Shown here: positions 59,550 to 64,000 of the stretch, in pieces
Position numbering within the stretch: the stretch's first letter is position 1
Layout of the letters: each line of letters opens with the position of its first letter
From: JBEDUK01 sp963781595
Lineage (GTDB): Bacteria; Actinomycetota; UBA4738
DNA length: 64,000 bases
Assembly: GCA_963781595.1 (NCBI GenBank)
Contig: CAWAGG010000001.1
Location: 1-64,000 of the forward strand
Direction: 5' to 3'
Notes under the pieces: model-generated
Seen by the model: the letters and a program-made list of their open reading frames with translations, nothing else
Told to the model about the DNA's origin: nothing
Databases searched by the model: none
Made by a program: the position numbers and the translations under genes

Positions 59550-60095
59550 ATGAAAGCCCTTGTGGTGTACGAGTCGATGTACGGCAACACGGCGGCGATC
59601 GGGGGTGCCATCGGCGCGGCGCTCCACACGGGTGCGCTGGACGTCGATGTCCACCCGATCTCGCAGATCGCCCCGGAGGACACCGGCGGGTTCGACCTGA
59701 TCGTCGTCGGAGGTCCGACCCACGCCCACGGGATGAGCCACGCATCGACCCGGAAAGCCGGCGCCTCTGACGAGAAGAACACCTTCCCCGAACCGACCCT
59801 CGTGCCGGGGATCCGCGAGTGGCTGAGCGCTCTGCCCGAGGGCGAAGGGCGGTTCGCAGCGGCGTTCGACACGCGGTTCGACAAGCCCGCAGCCCTGACG
59901 GGGTCCGCCGCGAGGGGGATCGCGAGGCGGCTGCGCCACCGCGGCTACCACCTCATCGCCCCACCCGAGAGCTTCTTCGTGACCACGGAGAACACCCTCG
60001 AGGACGGGCAGATGACCCACGCGGCGACCTGGGGCGGCGCGCTCGCTGAACGCACAAGGTCGGGCCTGTCGTACGCCTCGCGCCGCACGGCCTGA
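59550..60095 (+). CDS. Flavodoxin-domain protein
   Basis: A 181-residue protein. The FMN phosphate loop is ESMYGNTAAIG at about 8-18, IVVGGPTHAHGM holds the isoalloxazine-contacting loop, and AAFDTRFDKP follows. Family members are electron carriers or quinone reductases. The longer length than a simple flavodoxin (140-150 residues) fits the actinobacterial type. The start is ATG 59550 after GAAGGAGGG. It is divergent from the duplicated cysteine protein and could supply it with electrons, which is conjecture. Confidence 0.87.
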   Translation: MKALVVYESMYGNTAAIGGAIGAALHTGALDVDVHPISQIAPEDTGGFDLIVVGGPTHAHGMSHASTRKAGASDEKNTFPEPTLVPGIREWLSALPEGEGRFAAAFDTRFDKPAALTGSAARGIARRLRHRGYHLIAPPESFFVTTENTLEDGQMTHAATWGGALAERTRSGLSYASRRTA

Positions 60096-60132
60096 CGGAC
60101 GCGGGAACGGCCACGGACTCTGGCGCCGGTGC

Positions 60133-60168
60133 CCCAGCCCGCTCGCGGTGCTGGTTACGCGGGCTGGG
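60133..60168. terminator. Hairpin between convergent genes, overlapping the cyclase stop
   Basis: A perfect 10-bp inverted repeat CCCAGCCCGC/GCGGGCTGGG with a 16-base loop. It covers the TAA of the cyclase gene (60155-60157) and lies 38 bp after the flavodoxin stop. A T-tract is absent. Confidence 0.52.
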
Positions 60169-61321
60169 TCCGCAGTGGAGGGAAGTCTGCGCGCAGGCCG
60201 TCGGCCTCCACCTGGAACAGCGCCTCGGCGCGCGGGAGCCCAGCCAGGCGGCGCCGGCCCAGGCTGCGGAGGCGCATGCCCGGCGGGAGCGATCCCTCGA
60301 TCGCGGCCTTCGTCTCGCCCGACATCACGATCTGACCACCGTGTGCCGCGGAACAGACCCGCGCCGCCGTGTGCACGGACAGGCCGATGTAGCCGGTCTC
60401 GGTGAGCGTGGGTCGCCCCGAGTGGATGCCGGCTCGGACGCGAACGTCGGCCTCCTCCGGCCACCTCCGTTCCCCGAGCTCGTGCTGGATCGCCACCGCG
60501 GCTTCCACGGCGGCGGCGACGCGCTCGAAGACCGCGAAGAACTCGTCGGCGCGCGCGTCGATCTCTCGGCCGCCGCCCCGGAGCACGGCGCCGCGGATGA
60601 TCGCCCGGACGTCGCTCAGCAGGTCGGCGTAACGGTCCCCCAACCGACGCAGGAGCGCGGTCGAACCCTCGATGTCGGTCAGCAGGAACGTGACGAACCC
60701 CGTCGGGAGCGTCGCGGCGTCGGTCGATCTGGCTTCGACCTCGCCCTGCACGCTCTCCCGTTCGATCACGAAGCGAACAGCCGCCAGGACCGTCTGGGAC
60801 AGGTCCGGATCGTCCAGGACCGCCGGGTCGTGCACCAGCGCCGTCATCGGCCGGCCCTGACGTTCGAGGTACGTGACCGCCCGGCCAGCATCGTCGGCGG
60901 GGAGCGGAGCGGGCTTGCCCGCGCCGTCCAGGTACGACCCCGCGGCCTCGGACCAGTGCAGGACCTCGAGGCTCGGGTCGTGCAGGGCGCTACGCAGCTG
61001 CTGCTGCAGCTCGCCGGCCGCCTCGATCCTGCCCAGCTCGATCACGACGCGGCCCGCCGCCGCGTGCGCGCCCTGCATCCGCAGCTGGCCCGTGATGAAC
61101 CCCACCGGCACGATCCCGTACTTCTTCGCGGCGTTCAGCAGTCGTGTCCGCGCCCGCTCGCGGGCCGCTTCGTCCTCGAACGAGACCCGGTCGAACCGGG
61201 CGAGGGCGTTGCGCACGTGGGCCTCGTCGTGGATCGGCAGGCGCCTCCGCCCGCGGGAGTCGACGTAGGCGAACGCGCTGTCGGGGAGCTTCGCGCGCTC
61301 GCTCGTGCTGAGCTTCGCCAT
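60155..61321 (-). CDS. Class III adenylate/guanylate cyclase with N-terminal DUF6582 and sensor-like region
   Basis: A 388-residue protein. Residues 1-75 are a DUF6582-type domain (LPDSAFAYVDS, RRLPIHDEAHVRNALARF). Residues 80-195 resemble the small sensor region that precedes the ATPase domain in some actinobacterial histidine kinases (DPSLEVLHWSE, GRPMTALVHDPAVLDDP). Residues 207-380 are the cyclase domain with metal ligands D216 in TDIEGST and D259 in ARADEFF. The NxxxR position reads HTAAR. The start ATG 61321 gives the conserved MAKLSTSER. It likely makes cAMP in response to a cytoplasmic cue. Confidence 0.85.
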   Translation of the reverse strand: MAKLSTSERAKLPDSAFAYVDSRGRRRLPIHDEAHVRNALARFDRVSFEDEAARERARTRLLNAAKKYGIVPVGFITGQLRMQGAHAAAGRVVIELGRIEAAGELQQQLRSALHDPSLEVLHWSEAAGSYLDGAGKPAPLPADDAGRAVTYLERQGRPMTALVHDPAVLDDPDLSQTVLAAVRFVIERESVQGEVEARSTDAATLPTGFVTFLLTDIEGSTALLRRLGDRYADLLSDVRAIIRGAVLRGGGREIDARADEFFAVFERVAAAVEAAVAIQHELGERRWPEEADVRVRAGIHSGRPTLTETGYIGLSVHTAARVCSAAHGGQIVMSGETKAAIEGSLPPGMRLRSLGRRRLAGLPRAEALFQVEADGLRADFPPLRTQPA

Positions 61322-61361
61322 GTAGGGACCATAACCCCGGCGGACGACACAGGATTTCCCA

Positions 61362-61533
61362 TGGCCGGGGAGTACATCCGCCCTCGTCTCGGTGCCGTAC
61401 CTCGGGGGGTCGCATCGTCCGAGGTCGTCCACACGCGCAACGGTCGGATCCTCTCGATCGAACGCGGGCCCACGGGGCGCTCTATCTCAGCCATGTCGAC
61501 GGTGGGATCGGCGGGATCTACCGGCTCGCCGAC
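61362..61533 (+). pseudogene. Remnant of a second PQQ-type sugar dehydrogenase gene (3' end)
   Basis: This 172-bp stretch repeats the 3' end of the intact sugar dehydrogenase gene 1.3 kb downstream. It encodes VVHTRNGRILSIERGP, like VVYTNMGRILSMERGP in the intact gene. After one missing base it encodes ALYLSHVDGGIGGIYRLA, like ALYFSDLRDGVGGIYRLV. The rest of the gene and its start are absent, so it is a decayed fragment of a duplicate. The space 61322-61658 holds nothing else that I can identify. Confidence 0.75.
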
Positions 61534-61658
61534 GCCCAGGAGCTTCGAGGCGCCGCGTTCCACGGGCGACCGCGAACGGTAGAAGGCCGATTTCGAAAAC
61601 GAAAGACCTACGCCGGAGGGCTCAACTCACTCGATGAAGCGCCGATATCTCCCCCGTC

Positions 61659-62825
61659 ATGTTCGCGTCGACCGGTTGGAGATCCAGGCGCGCCACCGGA
61701 TCCCGAGGATCCGCCCACGTTCGGCTCGCCGCGGCGGCGAGCCTCCTGATGACCCTGGCGCTGAGCGCCACGGCCCCCGCGGGGACGGCGGTCGCACGAC
61801 ACGAGAGAGCGATCGGCGCCAAGGCGATCGCGAAGGGCCTGAACTTCCCCGCGGCGTTCACGTTCGCGCCGGACGGCCGGATCTTCTACGGCGAACGGCT
61901 CACCGGCCAGATCAGGATCTACGACCCAAAGGATCGTTCGAACACCCTGTTCTACAAGGTCGGCCGTCTGCGCGCCGACCACGATCGCGGCCTGCTCGGG
62001 CTGGCGCTCGACCCTGGATATCCGAAGGTTCCGTACCTCTACGCGTACGTGACCAGAAGGACGTATCACGACGGCCTGCGCAACCAGATCCTGCGGATCG
62101 TGGACGTGCACGGCAGCGGCGCGAAGCCGCGGGCTATCTGGATGAGCAACACGCCATCCGGCGGGATCCACAACGGTGGCCGGATCCTGTTCGGGCCCGA
62201 CGGGAAGCTCTACGCGTTCGAGGGAGCGCCGCACGAATACATGGCGCAAGATCTCACGATGGAGGCCGGCAAGGTTCTCCGGATGAACAGCGACGGCACG
62301 ATCCCTTCGGACAACCCGTTCCCAGGCACGAGGATCTGGTCCTACGGCAACCGGAATTCCTACGGTTTCGCGTTCGACCCGATGACGGGACGCCTCTGGC
62401 AGACGGAGAACGGTCCGGAATGCAACGACGAGATCAACCTGATCGTCGGCGGTTCGAACTACGGCTGGGGGCCGACCGAGTCTTGCGACACGCCTCCCGC
62501 GCTCCCGCTGAACACGAACCAGGACGGACCGGACCCCGTCGCGCCGATCGAGTTCTTCCCGCATCCGCTCGCGGTGACGGGCATCGCGTTCTGCTCGGAG
62601 TGCCGGATCGCCCACAGCGAGGGCGACATGTTCTGGGGCGATTTCAAGAACGGGAACATCCACCGTGACATCCTGACGGCGGACCGAACCGACGTGGTTT
62701 CGACCCAGGTCGTGTACACGAACATGGGGCGGATCCTCTCGATGGAACGCGGCCCCGACGGCGCCTTGTACTTCAGCGACCTGCGGGACGGGGTCGGCGG
62801 GATCTACCGGCTCGTCAACACGTAG
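61659..62825 (+). CDS. Secreted PQQ-dependent sugar dehydrogenase (GSDH family)
   Basis: A 388-residue exported protein. The signal peptide comprises basic residues, LAAAASLLMTLALSATAPAG and a likely AVA cleavage site near residue 47. The mature part is a six-bladed beta-propeller of the glucose/sorbosone dehydrogenase family: FPAAFTFAPDGRIFYGER, DHDRGLLGLALDP, GGIHNGGRILFGPDGKLY, SYGNRNSYGFAFDP, TENGPECNDEIN and GSNYGWG. It probably oxidises sugars in the periplasm or outside with PQQ or a similar cofactor. Cys residues may form disulfides. A degraded piece of a paralogue lies upstream. Confidence 0.88.
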   Translation: MFASTGWRSRRATGSRGSAHVRLAAAASLLMTLALSATAPAGTAVARHERAIGAKAIAKGLNFPAAFTFAPDGRIFYGERLTGQIRIYDPKDRSNTLFYKVGRLRADHDRGLLGLALDPGYPKVPYLYAYVTRRTYHDGLRNQILRIVDVHGSGAKPRAIWMSNTPSGGIHNGGRILFGPDGKLYAFEGAPHEYMAQDLTMEAGKVLRMNSDGTIPSDNPFPGTRIWSYGNRNSYGFAFDPMTGRLWQTENGPECNDEINLIVGGSNYGWGPTESCDTPPALPLNTNQDGPDPVAPIEFFPHPLAVTGIAFCSECRIAHSEGDMFWGDFKNGNIHRDILTADRTDVVSTQVVYTNMGRILSMERGPDGALYFSDLRDGVGGIYRLVNT

Positions 62826-62850
62826 GGACCGCTGCCGCTACCTGCGGGTT

Positions 62851-63681
62851 TCAGTTCACGACGAACCACCCGACCGGCGTGTCCGACTTCACCGCCTTGT
62901 TCAGGGTGATCGTGAACCGGTCGTTCGCGACGTCAGGGACAGCGGACAGGACGTAACGCTTGCTGGAGTTGCCCTGCAGCACCGCCAGCACGAGGCTCTT
63001 CGGAGAGAGGGCGACGCTGGTCACGAGGATGGACTTCCGGCCGGCCAGGATCGTGACGATCCCGCATCGGCTGAACGCCCCGGGGCCCGATACCAGCAGC
63101 GCATCGCCCGAGAGCGACTCCGCGAACACCCCGGTCCCCTGGTCGGATCGACCACGAACGCCGGTCCCGACCCCGGACTCGCCCAGGACTCCGATCGCCG
63201 ACGTGTCCTGCGACGCGTACCCGAAGACTCCGGTCTTCGCGGCGGGTGCGGGAGCGGTCGGCCCGCTCACCCCTTGCACGCCGGTGCTGGGCCCGTTGGC
63301 CTGACCCAGGACCCCTCTGCTCTGGTTCGACCACCCGTACGCGCCGACGCCCGCATCGGCGTAGCCAGCGGTGCCCGCGCCACCGGCCGAGGCGACACCC
63401 TGCACCGCGTCGCTCGTGCCCGTGTTCTGCACGCGGAAGGCCGCCGGCGCTCCGCCGACGCTGGCGAAGGCGACCGTCTCCGTTGAGGCGCTGTTCGGCT
63501 TGCCCAGGTACAGAGGATCGCCGTCGGCGGCAGACGCCGCTGGGGCGTTCGCGATGCTCTCGGCCGCCACGAGCCCGAGGAGGGCAGCCGCGCCGGCGAG
63601 GAACGAGCGCCGGGATCGCTGGGGGCCCTCCAGGGAGCTCTCCGCCGTCTCGGTCGTCGGAGCCACGGTGTGCGCGTCCAT
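62851..63681 (-). CDS. Tat-exported protein with Gly/Val-rich repeats
   Basis: A 276-residue protein. The twin-arginine signal is SRRSFLAG (23-30) followed by the hydrophobic AAALLGLVAAE and an AxA-like site near ASA. The mature central part (about 95-200) has short degenerate repeats such as GVLGQANGPSTGVQGVSG, GVFGYAS, IGVLGES and TGVRGRS, which suggest a stacked beta-solenoid. A compact C-terminal domain, IVTILAGRKSILVTSVALSPKS, ends in GWFVVN. Probably a surface or extracellular structural protein. The start ATG 63681 is set by the Tat signal. Confidence 0.83.
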   Translation of the reverse strand: MDAHTVAPTTETAESSLEGPQRSRRSFLAGAAALLGLVAAESIANAPAASAADGDPLYLGKPNSASTETVAFASVGGAPAAFRVQNTGTSDAVQGVASAGGAGTAGYADAGVGAYGWSNQSRGVLGQANGPSTGVQGVSGPTAPAPAAKTGVFGYASQDTSAIGVLGESGVGTGVRGRSDQGTGVFAESLSGDALLVSGPGAFSRCGIVTILAGRKSILVTSVALSPKSLVLAVLQGNSSKRYVLSAVPDVANDRFTITLNKAVKSDTPVGWFVVN

Positions 63682-63763
63682 GAGCACTCCTCTCCGCCGG
63701 GCCGTCGGTGAGGGATGTCCGATCCCGGCGTTGCGAAGCACGCGCAGACGCGTTGGGGTTGCC

Positions 63764-63988
63764 TTAACGCGGAGGACACGAGGGGCCGCGTCCCCCGGCG
63801 CCCACATCCTCGCCCCGCAACTGGGCGAGCGCCTCGCCCGGCAGCGGGAACCACCGGATCCGCTCGAACTCCGCCGACCACACCGTGGCGTGGGGCGGCT
63901 CGGGTGGAGGCGCGGACTCCGCGTCACGGATGATGCGCCGCGCCTCGTCGAGGTACGGGCCGAGCGAGCGCTCGGGCTCCGTGGCCAC
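63764..63988 (-). CDS. Short hypothetical protein at the right edge, possibly partial
   Basis: An open frame of at least 74 codons from GTG 63988 to TAA 63764. It is rich in Pro, Glu and Arg, with EARRIIRDAESAPPPEPP and RIRWFPLPGEALAQLRGED. The frame may extend beyond the window. I recognise no domain; it is included because the codon bias looks coding and the strand matches its neighbour. Confidence 0.35.
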   Translation of the reverse strand: MATEPERSLGPYLDEARRIIRDAESAPPPEPPHATVWSAEFERIRWFPLPGEALAQLRGEDVGAGGRGPSCPPR

Positions 63989-64000
63989 CGGCTCCGGGAA

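Noticed and set aside
62851..63681. Phage tail-fibre gene
   Set aside because: Gly/Val repeats recall tail fibres, but the Tat signal and the absence of any phage gene nearby argue for a cell-surface protein.

Overview
The window is a high-GC bacterial chromosome segment with tightly packed genes, many GTG starts and many start/stop overlaps of 1 to 4 bases. A Rho factor with a long charged insertion, a MarP-like CvpA/serine protease, likely leaderless genes whose start codon sits 6-8 bases after a -10 box, an LLM-family (F420/FMN) oxidoreductase, AlkZ-like glycosylases and DUF6582-cyclase architecture all suggest an uncultured, probably soil-dwelling Actinomycetota lineage. No 16S gene is present, so this is an inference. 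The left edge reads like a low-quality contig end: prfA there carries about five single-base indels.

Region 1 (1-932) is the truncated prfA. Region 2 (977-30115) is a 29-kb island devoted to purine and nucleoside catabolism. It lies between prfA and the DUF1385-rpmE-rho group that usually adjoins it. It has two divergent polycistrons. The minus-strand unit (17344 to 6475) encodes two PLP fold-type II enzymes, an ATCase-like transcarbamylase, carbamate kinase, an unusual adenosine/adenine deaminase homologue and a four-gene BMP-type nucleoside ABC importer. The plus-strand unit (17495 to 30115) encodes a fused XdhD-type molybdenum hydroxylase, SsnA (frameshifted), an LLM flavin/F420 oxidoreductase, a three-subunit xanthine dehydrogenase interleaved with an 8-oxoguanine-type deaminase, a YgeW-like transcarbamylase and a hydantoinase/dihydropyrimidinase. 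To the left are an adenine deaminase and two more adenosine deaminases, with an orphan HSDR_N-RAMA protein between them. The gene set closely parallels the Escherichia coli ygeW-ygeX-hyuA-yqeA-ssnA-ygfM-xdhD cluster (purine to 2,3-diaminopropionate to pyruvate, with carbamoyl phosphate giving ATP). It lacks visible YgeY and YgfK and has extra candidates that could replace them. The expected flow is import of nucleosides, deamination, hydroxylation, ring reduction and opening, transcarbamylation to carbamoyl phosphate, ATP from carbamate kinase, and final ammonia elimination by PLP enzymes.

Region 3 (30093-36400, minus strand) is a housekeeping chain. A cyclic 2,3-diphosphoglycerate synthetase homologue, a 2-phosphoglycerate kinase homologue, a transaldolase/fructose-6-phosphate aldolase and rho overlap one another by 4 bases each. 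They are followed by a small protein, L31 and DUF1385. Region 4 (36645-40262) holds a MarP-like protease, a GNAT enzyme, argS, and tRNA-Arg(CCG) head-to-head with argS.

Region 5 (40484-63988) is a mosaic of small accessory genes. It includes an aldo-keto reductase, a 3-hydroxyisobutyrate dehydrogenase-type enzyme, an MFS exporter, an ArsR-VOC operon with a textbook promoter and operator, and three AlkZ-like DNA glycosylases (one interrupted by an in-frame TGA). It also has an atypical SDR, DinB and VOC proteins, an AadA-like aminoglycoside nucleotidyltransferase, a class C-like serine hydrolase and a CLC channel. Further right are an autoregulated-looking HTH/ClpN-domain pair, a duplicated cysteine-rich protein of unknown function, a flavodoxin, a composite class III cyclase, a PQQ-type sugar dehydrogenase with a decayed fragment of a second copy, and a Tat-exported glycine/valine-repeat protein. 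Several 3' junctions here carry GC-rich hairpins without T-tracts. I saw no CRISPR array, insertion sequence, integrase or rRNA.
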